Below, one piece after another: positions 53,912 through 64,000 of a DNA stretch of 64,000 bases. The notes beneath the pieces are model-generated. The model worked only from the letters and a program-made list of their open reading frames with translations, made no database searches and was not told where the DNA came from. The position numbers were made by a program, and so were the translations under genes. Origin of the DNA: Pseudoips prasinana (lineage: Eukaryota; Arthropoda; Insecta; Lepidoptera; Nolidae); assembly GCA_951640165.1 (NCBI GenBank), contig OX621254.1, positions 21,984,001-22,048,000 on the forward strand, read 5' to 3'. Numbering within the stretch: the stretch's first letter is position 1; every line of letters starts with the position of its first letter.

Positions 53912-54468
53912 TAAACTTGCCTAATTCGTACTTGCGCCAAATTCGTACTGCACTTAAAACTCGGCTTTGGTAACAGCTATCAGCGCCACTAGTGTAAAAA
54001 AAATTAAATAACAGTCGGCCATTTCACCACCTGACAGATAACACTTGTGAAGCTGCCCTCGACAAAAATATTGAAAAAGTAAGTTTTTTTCAACTATAGT
54101 TGTAATATTTTTACACATTTCGTAAGAGTTTTATTCAAATAACGTCGTGTATAACCTATTTCACGATTTAAAACGTATTCATGTGTATCTTTGCGATTTC
54201 ATCTGACGTGTTATCATACTCGTAACTGTTGTAATTTTTTTTGGCGGTAAATTTAAAATTTGTTTGGCTCTTGCTCCTATTTCGTACTCGAGTTAAATTC
54301 TTAAAACGTACTGGTACGATTTAGGAAAACTATTTATGAATCTGAGTTTGATAATTTACCGATTCTTAAACTGTTTATTACAAGTGGTTTTATTAGAATT
54401 TTGATTGGAAAAATAACCATAAAAGTTAAAAATATATTAAACATAATTATTTTCTATTTTAGAACACC

Positions 54469-56337
54469 ATGATAAAAAGAAAATATTATTCTTGGAGTAA
54501 AGAAGACATGGAAGAAGCGATTAGAAAATATAACAATGGGGACTTAAAATTCAACGAAGTTTGTCGTATATTTAAAATACCGAAACCGACATTTAGACGA
54601 CATTTAAAAGGCTTGAATGCACGTAAAAGAATTGGACGTCCGAGTGATTTAACGGAGGAAATGGAAGCAGAACTAGTCAGACATGTTCTTTTGTTGGAGT
54701 CTAGATTTTTCGGCTTGACCATTACCGATTTACGGCGCTTAGCTTATTAATTAGCAGAAAAATACGGACTGAAACACAGATTCAATAATGAATCTTAACT
54801 AGCTGGTTGGAAATGGTATTATACATTTATGAAGAATCATCCATAAATATCCTTACGAACCCCGGAACCCACGTCTATGGCTCACTGTAAAGGATTCAAC
54901 AAAGAAACGGTGATGGCGTTCTTTGACAAATATGAGTCCATCTTAGACGAAGGTCAATTTACAGCCGAAAAAAATTATAATATGGATGAGACAGGTTTGA
55001 GCACAGTTCATAAGCCTTTAAAAATTTTGGCTCAGAAAGGGAAACACCAGGTTGGTGCTAGCGGTGAACGTGGTGTTAATACAACATGCATTTGTTGTAT
55101 GAACGCAGCTGGAGAATTTGTGCCTCCCATGCTTATATTCAAACGTAAAAGGATGACAGAGAGCTTGATGCGTGGAGGTCCACCAAATACTTTGTATGAT
55201 TGTTCAGAAAGCGGATGGATTGTCAGCACCTTATTTACCAAATGGCTTAAACATTTTATAAAATGTCTAAAGCTGCAAAAATCACAAGAAAATCAAATTC
55301 TTCTCATCCTAGATGGCCATTCGACGCACACGAAGAACATTGATGCAATTAATCTCGCTAGGGACTATGGAATTATTATGTTATCTCTTCCGGCCCATAC
55401 CACACACAAGTTGCAACCATTAGATACGTCATTTTTCAAAACTCTAAAACAGAATTTTAACGCTGCTTGCGTATCATGGATGCGAAACCACCCTGGATCT
55501 GTCATAAAACAAACAAATATAGCAGAAATTTTGAAAGAGGCTTATCTTCGAGCAGTTTGTATGGAAATAGGTATACATGGTTTCGAATGTTGCGGTTTAT
55601 GGCCTTGCAATCGCTTTAAGATCAGGGATGAGGAATATGTCGTACTTGAAGAGGCTAATCTAAGTCTTCCAGAATCTCCCCACTCTGAATTGGCTGAAGT
55701 TCCTCAAAATTTAACTGAAATACAACAAGAACCACCAAAGGCTATCCCGGGTGTGCCACAATCTAAGGAGATTTCTGTGCAAGAACAGACTGAGGAAGCT
55801 ATGTCCCCAAATCTTCCTGGGGTGTCGAGAATCCACCCTGTGGAACAGGAAAATCGATGTCAAGAAGAGAAAAAGAAAGAATGTTCTTCTGATACAAAAG
55901 TAGAGGATTTTACAGCACAGTCAGTTAGAACGACGCTGGAAACTATATCTCCATTACGTGCTATTCCTGGAAATTCGAGGCCAATGAAAAGAAAAACTAC
56001 AGGTGCTATTATTATTACAGAGAGCCGTTATAAAAAAGAGCTCGAGGGTAAAATAGAAGAGTCGAAGCAGAAGAATGTATCAAAGAATCTAAGTGCTATG
56101 AAAAGTAAAACTACTAAGACATCACAAAAGGAAAATAAGAAAAAGAAACAAGAACAAGATGAAAATGGCAGTTGGTACTGCGCATTATGTCAAGAAGACA
56201 TAAAAGAAACCATGATCCAGTGCACACAATGTGAGACGTGGGTACATGAACTTTGTGCAGGAACCAATAAAAAAACCAAAGATTATAACTGCGATGATTG
56301 CCGAGAATTGGCGAAGACCATCCGCCGAATTTCTTAA
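54469..56337 (+). pseudogene. pogo-like transposase with C-terminal PHD finger, three nonsense codons
   Basis: The N-terminal psq-type HTH (SKEDMEEAIRKYNNGDLKFNEVCRIFKIPKPTF, about residues 9-45) precedes the core: YNMDETGL with the first Asp, LLILDGHSTHTKN with the second, LSLPAHTTHKLQPLDTSFFK with the third, and GFECCGLWPCNRF (post-catalytic motif). A long Glu/Pro/Ser/Lys-rich linker leads to a PHD finger (WYCALCQ, MIQCTQCETWVHELC, NCDDC) at the end. TAA at 54748-54750, about 54797 and about 54844 interrupt an otherwise single frame, so it is inactive but little decayed. A PHD fusion suggests targeting to marked chromatin; that is inference. Confidence 0.9.
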
Positions 56338-56630
56338 GAATTACTACTTGTTTTAATAACTCATTGTTGATTATGATGCTGATTCTCAATACTGTATACC
56401 AATGAATAGATCTCAAAGTACGAATTAAGGATATAGCAGTACGATTTGGGATGAATGATCTTAAATCGTACTTTTTTAGTGTTTTTTTATATTATTTATT
56501 TTTGAGAAGTTTATAAGGTTTGTGTTAAATTTGATTATAGAACCAATAAATCATTTAGCAAACAAAAATTACTTTTAATTAAAACTACTTTATCTTTTCT
56601 AATCTTCTAAATATGATGGTTTTCTCTTAA

Positions 56631-58205
56631 CCCTACAGTGGTCGCGTGGTCTACATATGTAATCCACTAAGACAAAATTAGATGTTACTAAAAATCGGAA
56701 CGCGCCCGATATTTCATATTCTAGCTACTTTAAGTTGTATACAGTACGCATTTTCATAAGAAATTTTTGATTTATTAATTTTGAATTTTCAAAACTTTTT
56801 CGTCCCGAGCGCTGAAATGACTCTAGATGAACAACTCTTAGCCTTAGCCTAACCTTTAGGGGACGCTGTTCGTTTCGGCAGTATATCCCTAGCAAACCGG
56901 CTAAATATGGACTGAAGGTTTTTGCTCTGATCGATGTTCACTACCCGTACACGTTCAATTTGGAAATATACGCAGGCCAACAACCTGAAGGGCCATTCCG
57001 TTTGAGTAATGAAAGAAGCGAAGTAGTAATGAGATTACTAAGTCCAATTTTTGGTCGAAACATCAATGTCACTATGGACAATTGGTTTACTTCTCTGCAC
57101 GTCGCTAAACAACTGTTTCAAACTGGAACAACCATGGTTGGAACTGTACGGAAGGATAAAAGAGAAGTACCGCGTCAATTCCGTGAGCCAAGAGGAGAGT
57201 TATTATTTTCATCGAAATTTGGATTTCATCCGCCATGCACATTAGTATCATATAAGGCAAAACCAAACAAAGTAGTAATACTGATGTCAACAATGCATAA
57301 CGACGCAGCAATCGACGCTAATACAGGTGATAAACAAAAACCAGATATGATAACTTACTACAACCGCACTAAAAATGGTGTGGATCTGGTAGACAAAATG
57401 TGCTCGCTCTATGATGTCTCAAGGAACTCAAGAAGTGGAGTGTTACTATATTTTATGACCTGCTCAACCTTAGTGGTCTCAATGCATTATGCATTCATTC
57501 TTCAAACAAAAACTTTGAACCAGTAAGACGTCGTGAGTTCCTCATTGACTTGGCTCTAGCGTGGATGAAACCCTTGGCTAATCAAAGACTAAGCAAAAAA
57601 ACTTTGCCAAGGAGTCTTGTTTTCAAAATAAAAGACTTCCTGGGTCTTTCGCAGCAAGAAATCCAGCCATCAACAGCAGGACCGATGCGAGTCAATTATG
57701 TTGGTCGTTGCCATGACTGTGGCAGAGTCCGAAATAGAAGCACTCGAAAAATGTGCAATACTTGCAAAAAGTTTATATGTCCTGATCATTCTAAAATTGT
57801 TTGTTTATCTTGTTTACAGAACATTGATTAGATTATAAGAATTACATTTATTGTTATTTTGATCTCAATTATTGTAAACAATGTGATATTTTCTTTAAAA
57901 AAGGAAGCATTTTTTATTAAATTTGATATTTTAAGCATGGTGGCTATGTTTAAGTTTTTTTTGATTATTTTTAATGTAAAACACACCAATAAAACAATTT
58001 CAGAAGTAATACAGACAGTTTGACATTGTTTAGACATTTAATATATTTTTGTAAACATTTTCATGACATGTAAGAAATCTTACCAATAAATGACTATTTG
58101 ACTATTTTATAATGTATTGTGTATTTTTTTTGGTCTTAATTATGGCATACCCATGCAGACCACGCGACCTAACACGTTACATTTAGGTACGCGACCGCTG
58201 TAGAG
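56631..58205 (+). mobile_element. piggyBac element (internally deleted), TTAA duplication
   Basis: TTAA at 56627-56630 and 58206-58209. The ends CCCTACAGTGGTCGCG and CTCTACAGCGGTCGCG (right end reversed) are inverted. The internal motif GGTCGCGTGGTCTRCAT follows the left tip directly but lies about 30 bases inside the right one, the asymmetric layout known for piggyBac. 1575 bp, with the 5' half of the transposase deleted. It is inserted in the 3' part of the pogo element. Confidence 0.93.
56817..57831 (+). pseudogene. piggyBac transposase, N-terminal part lost
   Basis: MTLDEQLL joins through a small break to FRGRCSFRQYIPSKPAKYGLK, then VFALIDVHYPYTFNLEIYAG, VTMDNWFTSLHVAKQL (catalytic Asp), NKVVILMSTMH, YNRTKNGVDLVDKMCSLYD (Asp), a frameshift near 57520, and the C-terminal Cys-rich finger (CHDCGRVRN, MCNTCKKFICPDHSKIVC). 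The N-terminal domain is missing. Frame changes near 56855 and 57520. Inactive. Confidence 0.88.
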
Positions 58206-58232
58206 TTAAGGGGTACGAATTAGGCAAATTTA

Positions 58233-58640
58233 CGTGCTGTTTTAAAATACGCCGTAAATTTGACGAGAAAAAAGATGCTCGATACCAAATTTGTTAAAAT
58301 GGTGGCCATAGACATGCAGCCCCTTCGTTTAGCAAAACCCGAAGGACCAAAGGAATTCTTAACTGCCTTGGACGCAAAATATGTTATGCCAGGAAGGACC
58401 ATAGTATCGACTAAACTTCTCCCAAAACTTTTTACTAATATGAAGTTAAAATTAATACAGATACTGCAAGAAATTAAACATTTGGCTATAGCCAAATGTT
58501 TAATTTGTTATAACAACAGATGTCTGGACATCAACAAGTAACTAAGGTGTCCTGGCTGTAACGGGACATTTCATTTATAAACGAAGGCTAGAGTCCGTTC
58601 TATTAGCTGCGTTGGTGGTCGAAGGTCATCACGATGTCGA
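58233..58640 (+). pseudogene. hAT transposase, part 2 of the gene split by the pogo element
   Basis: TRKKMLDTKFVKMVAIDMQP, GPKEFLTALDAKYVMPGRTI and LLPKLFTNMKLKLIQ match the region between the BED finger and the catalytic core of hAT transposases (usual motif MIxxDMQPFSIVED...FxxFxxxLDPxYxLPSR). A perfect palindrome at 58472-58505 disrupts the frame just before the expected first catalytic Asp; TTDVWTS-like residues follow in another frame (about 58508-58530). Confidence 0.72.
58472..58505. repeat. perfect 34-bp palindrome, no spacer
   Basis: AATTAAACATTTGGCTA followed directly by its exact reverse complement TAGCCAAATGTTTAATT. It lies in the coding part of the hAT relic. Confidence 0.95.
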
Positions 58641-58681
58641 TCATTTATCCTCTTTGAGTAACCAATTCATTTTATTTCTTA

Positions 58682-58860
58682 CTAGCATTGCCCCGCGGTT
58701 TCACCCGCGTAGTTACCGTTCTCATGGGAATTTCAAAAAATCCCGTATAGTGAGCCCCTACTTAAAAGTCGTTGAGAGTTGTGTTACTTATGTAATTTTA
58801 TTTAAAGAGAGCTCCAGAGAGCTATTCCTAACACTGAATATTGAGGGTAGTTCGGAATGA
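58682..58860 (-). mobile_element. Helitron-like non-autonomous end, minus strand
   Basis: ACTAGCATTGCCCCGCGGTT and TCACCCGCGTAGTTACCG, read on the minus strand, give a hairpin (CGCGGGTGAAACCGCG) closely followed by CTAGT, the Helitron 3' terminus. The 5' end was not located; the right limit given is approximate. Confidence 0.6.
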
Positions 58861-59733
58861 TGAAGTTTAAGTGTTCAGCAGTGTGCTAGTTTGCTACTCG
58901 TAGACACGCCCACATGAGTGTTCTGATGATGTTTTATCCTTATATTAAATGGAAGAAATGTATTCGGCTTTATTGATTGCGACAAATATATAAAATATTT
59001 ATGTATAAAGAGGCAGAACCACAACATAATAAAGTTTGATAACAATAAGTGCACTATTTTAATATACTAAGTATTTTTAATTGCAGCTAATTGCATCGGT
59101 TTTGAATAAATATGGATGATGTTCTAAAGCTGTGGTTATGGTTACCGACAGCGCCCCAGTGATGATGTTTTGCGCATTAATTGAACCTGGTATTAAACAC
59201 ACTAGTGCAAGGTCATAGTTTCTTTTTTTAAGCATATAAGAACCACATCCTAGTACTTTCAAACAGACAGGTCAGAATAAAAAAGTTACTCTTCTCTCAA
59301 ATGTATCTTTCTCAGAGTATCTCAAACAGAATCTGCAAATTCACCTAAACGACAAGGAAAACGCCAACTAGACAGATTTCCATTTGCTATGACATCCAAC
59401 CAATATGTATATAACCAATATGTATGTGTTGTGAGTTGTGACTATTGACTGAATCCAATCACAAAAAAGGGATAATATGAAGTCAAGTCAAGTCAAGTGC
59501 AACAAACAATTTCATCAAAATTATTGTATTGCTTTGTTTCATACTATACATATACCTGAGGATAATGATGATGCATTTATGTGCCAGATTTGATACAGAG
59601 AAAGTAACACTGATTCATCTGATGATGATGATTATAATTTATTTGCTCGTGTCCACCAATATACTTAATACAAAGAGGCCTAAGCTCCTCATTAATATTT
59701 TAAATATTAGGATGTGATTTTACTGATCTCTTT
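58861..59733. other. no supported gene
   Basis: AT-rich. Short frames at 59077-59262 (minus) and 59529-59717 show no domain. It may hold remains of the hAT gene that is split by the pogo element, but no catalytic motif is visible. Confidence 0.4.
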
Positions 59734-60214
59734 TTAACCCTTAAATGCATGGCGTATCAAAACTGAAACACTAACTTCATAGCCAACTGTCAGCTACAAA
59801 CTTTACCCGACGTCAAACTTGGCTGAATGTATAGTTTCCTTTACTAGTGCACATGACGAATTAAAAAAAAATAACGGTATTCAAAATACGCGCGAACAAA
59901 ACTGTCATTTTATAACCAACGTACGACTTTGGCGCGACTGGTACATACTTACAACTTTTGAAAAACGATAAAAATTTGTTAGAGTGAAGTTTACTCTATA
60001 AGAAAAAGTGTATTGTATTGGTAAGTAGTTCTATTTTTTTGCTTTTTCTGGTTTATTTTCTCATTTTGCATGAATTCGATAGCTTTCGTCCCAAAATTCA
60101 TGTGTTTCAAAAATGATACGGTATGCAGTAACGACAAAATAAATTGCGTTAGTCTTAGCGGTAATTTGGTGGCGGATGGGTATTTGTGCATGGCTTTATA
60201 TGTTTTTTAAAGAG

Positions 60215-62350
60215 ATGGCTTACTTACTTATCTTACTTATCGTATGGGCAGTGGTAACCCTAGTGTCAGAGTTGTTCAAGCCGCCCAGTAGGCCTCTGAC
60301 ATGGCTTAACGACTGTTGTCTAATGACTACAACCGGGACCGACAGCTTAACGTGCCCTCCGAAGCACGGAGACGCTCAGAAATTAAACCACTTTGGCGGT
60401 CACCCATCTATGGACTGACCGCGAGCCTAGTTGCTTTCCCTCGACGATCGCTTACGGACCGGTGAGAGCATCTAGCTGTGAGCGCCTCACCGAGATGAGA
60501 TGGCTGCTAGAAATTAATGATGCAAAGACGATGATATAGAGGATATACTTCGAAGATTGGAAGCTGGTGAATTATCGGAGGATGAATGCGAGTCCGATGG
60601 AGACGACTTAGACTTCTATCCGTCGAGAGATCTGCTGCAGGTGCTAGAAGATGAGCCAACGGATGACGTAAATAACTCAGATTTTCCTAATTCGAATAAT
60701 AATAGTACCAGTAATGACAATCAATCAACTGTTTCTGGATCAAACCAGCACATTCCGGCGAGTACACCTATCAGCAACCGACAACTTATTTGGAAAAAGC
60801 AAAGCTTTCAGTTTGACGAGAATAAAATATTGTTTGACGGCAATACTGCTTATCTTTCCAAAGTAACAAGCCTAGAGACACCGTATCAATTTTTTTCCTA
60901 CTTTTTTACCGATCAAATTTTTGAACACATAGTGCAAGAAAGCAATAGGTACAGCATACAAAAAAATCCAGCTCGACCGGAATCAATTACGACCACAGAA
61001 TTGCGTCAGTATTTAGGAATACTCACATTTATGTCCGTTTTTCGATATCCCAATATACGATCATATTGGTCAACAAAATTTGGATTTGCCCCTATTTCTG
61101 AAACCATGTCACTAAACAGATTTGAAAAGATAAGAAGTTTCATTCATTTCAATGACAATAACAAACATTTGCCTACAAGATATATCAACCATGATAGACT
61201 CCATAAACTAAGACCAATAATCGATCATCTAAATAACAGATTTGGTTCGTTTCCATATGAGCAGAGGTTATCAGTGGACGAGCAAATGTGTGCCACGAAA
61301 ATAGGGCATTTTTAAAACAACGTTTACCAAATAAGCCACATAAATGGGGATTCAAGTTATTCGTTATGTGCTGCTTGCAAGGCTTTGCTTACCAGTTTGA
61401 AATTTACTCTGGTAAAATGACACACGAGCGTCTCCCACCAGAACCAGAGCTTGGTGTTGTTTCAGATACAGTTATTAGACTTCCACTTGGGGTGCCGAGA
61501 AATCGGAACCACATAATCTATTTCGATAATTATTACACAAACTTGCCCCTGACGCACTATTTTGCTCAGCAAGGAATTTACTGCCTAGGAACAGTGCAAA
61601 GAAATAGGTTAGAATTGCAAATTACCAACAAAATCTGAGGTAATGAAACAATCCGTACCTAGAGGTCACTACGCGGAAAATGTGTCCAATTACGAAGGGA
61701 CAGAGGTAGCTCCGGTTAGCTGGAAAGACAACAAACCAGTTATTCTTCTGTCTACGTATGTTGGAGGCGAACCGTCGGAGACTATAGAGAGGTATGACAA
61801 AAAAGAAAATAGAAGGCTGCCTATTTCTTGTCCTAAGGTAATACTAGAATATAACGCTCATATGGTCGATCTTATGGACAGTTTTTTATGTCGTTACCAC
61901 GTCCATATGAAGACAAGAAAGTGGTACCTCAGAATTTTTTATCATCTCTTGGATATAACTATGTATTATAAACGCCTGGGTACTATATCTAAAAGTAAAC
62001 AAACAAAAAGGAGTGAACCCAAAAAGCCTTATGGATTTGGGACAGTTTCGCAGTGGCTTGGCTGAAACGTTGACAAAATATAGAACACACAGAGAGAGTA
62101 AGAGAGGAAGACCAAGCTCAAGTCTGGAAGAAGCTATTTGTAAAAAGAAAAGGACAGCTAACTTAACTTCTATGCCTACCAAAGACGTTCGACTTGATAG
62201 AGTTGGCCACGAGCTTGTAAGAACAGATTCAAGAAGACGTTGTCAATTTCCTGGATGTAAACTTTTGAGCTTTATAAAATGCAACAAATGCAATGTGTAC
62301 CTATGCTCAAAAAAAATTCAAACTGTTTTTCCTTATTTCACAATAATTGA
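60215..62350 (+). pseudogene. piggyBac transposase, SINE-interrupted and frameshifted
   Basis: A probable start ATGGCT at 60215 is separated from the rest by a SINE. After it come the acidic N-terminus (EDILRRLEAGELSEDECE, from about 60527), YQFFSYFFTDQIFEHIV, LRQYLGILTFMSVFRYPNIR, DRLHKLRPIIDHLNNRF and LSVDEQMCATK (catalytic Asp). A shift near 61300 leads to FKLFVMCCLQGFAYQFEIY, IIYFDNYYTNLPLTHYF (Asp); a shift near 61635 to VPRGHYAEN, VILLSTYVG, YNAHMVDLMDSFLCRYHV (Asp); and a shift near 62030 to the Cys/His-rich end (CQFPGCK, CNKCNVYLC). Another shift in the A run at 62309 precedes a stop near 62350. Confidence 0.9.
60221..60496 (-). repeat. 5S-rRNA-derived SINE inside the piggyBac
   Basis: Read on the minus strand, GATCGTCGAGGGAAAGCAAC and TAGATGGGTGACCGCC lie in the order and spacing of the 5S rRNA internal promoter (box A-like AAGCAACTAGGCTC; box C-like GGTGACCGCC). 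The tail is an irregular repeat of GATAAGTAA at 60221-60242. GAGATGGCT at 60212-60220 and 60497-60505 is an exact 9-bp duplication. Homology to 5S rRNA is by my own alignment. Confidence 0.78.
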
Positions 62351-62576
62351 TGTGTATATACGACATAAACACACCGAAAATATTATACTTTTAAACTTAC
62401 TTTATTTTAGATCCCTAATGCAGTGTTTCATTTTTGAACATACCTTTTTTTAATAAAAAATATATTAAAATATTTATACGGATGTTTTTTACAATTTTTG
62501 CATGAATCTACACATTAGCTCAAATGTAATATATTTTTTTCATTTTTATAAAAAAAAACATGTATTTAAGGGTTAA

Positions 62577-63287
62577 TTAAACTGAGATATTTACTGTTTT
62601 TTTTTTAAATAAGTAGTAATAAAATTTTCAGATTTGTTTTTCTAATTTCCTAAATATTTATGTTCCAAGATATTTGTTATTTTGGTTGTTTTCAATGTTT
62701 TATCTCATAAGGTACATGAGGGTATTAAGGCCTGTCGCTTAATAAGGCCTAAACTTCAAAAATCTTGTTTATAATACGATTTTGCGCTCAAGGTCGCACT
62801 CACACATGCATATAACAAGTACAAAGCGCCACACGGCGGCAAACGCTGATACCTCACCCCCTCCCGTCAGTGGCAAGTGACGTGAGTAGGCGCACGTCAC
62901 GATTTTATAAATATTGGCTCCGGTAAAAGGTATGTATTTACTATATTATTATGCTTTTCTACTTGCAATTACTTTCTGTATTAGTGTTAACTTACGCTTG
63001 TCCCATATTGACTTATTAATTTACGTGATACAGTTCAAATTGTATTTATTTCGCTTTCCATAAATACTTAGTCCATGGGTAATAAGGCCTCTAAAATTTT
63101 GTAGCAGGCCTTATTATACTTCTGGGTTATATTCTCATACCTATTGCGAGTTATTTTTTAAGTGAATTTAATTTCGTTCGTTTGTCGTATATACCTAACC
63201 TATGGATAATAAATAATTTCGGATATTGAAAAAAATGTGCAGTAGGCTTTGTTATACTTGTATTTGTTTGCAGTTCCTACGATCACA
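62577..63287 (+). promoter_or_regulatory. probable 5' end of a pogo-like element with repeated AATAAGGCCT
   Basis: AATAAGGCCT or a close variant occurs at 62724, 62741 and 63081, with an inverted copy at 63106; AGTAGGCTTTGTTATACTT at 63241 echoes the last. A TTTGCAG acceptor-like site precedes the ATG at 63288. These repeats may be transposase binding sites, as in the other pogo elements. The element end itself was not fixed. Confidence 0.5.
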
Positions 63288-64000
63288 ATGCCTCCTAAGC
63301 GAGCATTGTGGTCACAAGATGACCTGGTCTCAGCTGTTCGCGCAGTACTAATATAAAGGAATAATGAGTTCGTATGCGGCTGCAGAAAGATACGTTCCTA
63401 GAAGAACCATCAGAAACCATCTCCAGAGTGGTATTTGGCTAAAAAGTTTGGGTCGTAAGCCTGTATTGAATCCCGAACAGGAAGCTGATTTTGTGAAGAG
63501 GATAATCAGGTATGCAGAAATAAGTTTATCTGTCACTCCAAGAATACTGCGACGGTTGGTGTACAAATATTGCGTGCTAAACAACATAAAGCACAATTTT
63601 GATGAGACTGCGAAACACGCTGGTAAAGACTGGTATAAGGCCTTTATGAAGAGACATCCTGAAATATCTCTAAGAAAAACACAGTTCATGAACTTGGCCA
63701 GAGCCCAAAAACTTACTAAATTTATTGTGGGTTACTGTGGTAAACTTTTTTCAGTCTGTCAAAGTGTTGACAGACTGAAAAAAGTTTACGATAAATTGGA
63801 ACTTGGAGATCACCCCGAAAGAATATATAATATGGATGAGAAAGGATTTCATTAAACAATTCACCACCAGCAAGGTGTTTTGGCCGAATAAGGAGCAAAG
63901 AGGGTTCATTTGCAAGCTTCTGAACACGCACTACAGCAGGATATGTCAACGTCTAAAGCCAGAATTGTATGACAATTTGCCTCCGGGTTCTTTGGTTCAG
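63288..64000 (+). pseudogene. pogo-like transposase, N-terminal half, cut by window edge
   Basis: MPPKRALWSQDDLVSAVRAV opens in one frame; after a shift at about 63355 SSYAAAERYVPRRTIRNHLQSG completes the psq-type HTH. The CENP-B-like second domain (EADFVKRIIRYAEISLSVTPRILRRLV; WYKAFMKRHPEISLRKTQFM) and ERIYNMDEKGF with the first catalytic Asp follow. A perfect hairpin at 63741-63788 adds foreign residues (CGKLFSVCQSV) in the middle. Stop at about 63853, then TIHHQQGVLA and GAKRVHLQASEH in the same direction with more damage. Continues beyond the window. Confidence 0.85.
63741..63788. repeat. perfect hairpin, 22-bp arms, 4-base loop
   Basis: 63741-63762 (TAAACTTTTTTCAGTCTGTC...) and 63767-63788 are exact reverse complements around AGTG. 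The second arm encodes part of the expected protein (DRLKKVY), so the first arm looks like the inverted copy. Confidence 0.95.

Larger units (their letters stand above)
53914..58230 (+). mobile_element. pogo-like element with PHD-bearing transposase, carrying a piggyBac
   Basis: Inverted ends AACTTGCCTAATTCGTAC at 53914 and AATTTGCCTAATTCGTAC (reverse complement of the right end at 58230), one mismatch in 18. TA lies at 53912-53913 and 58231-58232, fitting the pogo target rule; the exact tip is ambiguous by a few bases. Sub-terminal copies of aRTTCGTACT occur at 53923, 53940, 54279 and, inverted or direct, at 56417, 56438 and 56463. It is inserted in a hAT gene and hosts a piggyBac near its right end. 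Confidence 0.82.
59738..62572 (+). mobile_element. piggyBac element, full length with TTAA duplication
   Basis: TTAA at 59734-59737 and 62573-62576. The ends CCCTTAAATGCATG and CCCTTAAATACATG (right end reversed) agree at 13 of 14 bases. 2835 bp, including an inserted 276-bp SINE at 60221-60496. It encloses a frameshifted transposase. Confidence 0.93.

Noticed and set aside
1..64000. CRISPR arrays, bacterial operons, rRNA operons
   Set aside because: No regularly spaced short repeats and no prokaryotic signals; splice sites, SINEs and animal-type transposons show a eukaryotic genome.

Overview
The window is eukaryotic, AT-rich by eye, and holds no recognisable host gene: almost every coding signal belongs to a transposable element. 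The mix points to an insect, most likely a moth or butterfly. It includes a cecropia-type mariner, DD41D mariners, piggyBac, Transib, PIF/Harbinger with a MADF/BESS partner, pogo with a PHD finger, Helitron-like tails whose motif I recognise from Lepidoptera, tRNA-derived SINEs with trinucleotide tails, and gypsy/errantivirus-like relics. The species assignment is inference; no conserved host gene anchors it.

Layout. 1-9.3 kb: broken mariner, a SINE, a 5'-truncated LINE with a long ORF, a complete cecropia mariner with TA target duplication, a Helitron-type 3' end and a frameshifted Transib (RAG1-like) transposase on the minus strand. 9.5-16.1 kb: a two-intron DD82E Tc1/mariner-superfamily transposase gene whose second intron carries a complete gypsy LTR retrotransposon. 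16-28 kb: decayed gypsy gag with a SINE inside it, PIF and hAT relics, a second LINE, and an orphan ORF (about 25.87-26.68 kb) that may be virus- or gag-derived. 28.2-31.3 kb: a hAT element with an 8-bp target duplication. 32-44.4 kb: DD82E relic, intact DD41D mariner, second Transib relic, internally deleted LTR element with an env-like remnant, a probable Sola-like transposase, PIF/Harbinger with an antisense MADF gene in its intron, another hAT, a pogo relic, and a DD41D mariner with a LINE inserted in its left terminus.

44.6-50.2 kb is a three-layer nest: an intact DD34E Tc1 element contains a Mutator-like element (99-bp terminal inverted repeats, 8-bp target duplication), which contains a SINE. 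53.7-58.6 kb is a second nest: a piggyBac (TTAA duplications) sits in a PHD-bearing pogo element, which sits in a hAT gene. 59.7-62.6 kb is another piggyBac, interrupted just after its probable start codon by a 5S-rRNA-derived SINE. The window ends in a further pogo-like gene.

Four transposase reading frames look undamaged: cecropia mariner (4868-5887), DD41D mariner (32646-33731), Tc1 (44869-45888) and the MULE transposase (main exon 47663-49038). Most others carry nonsense codons or frameshifts. Two candidate novelties stand out: the MULE transposase appears to have a phase-matched, hydrophobic first exon, and several relics carry short perfect inverted duplications that look like a shared mutational scar.
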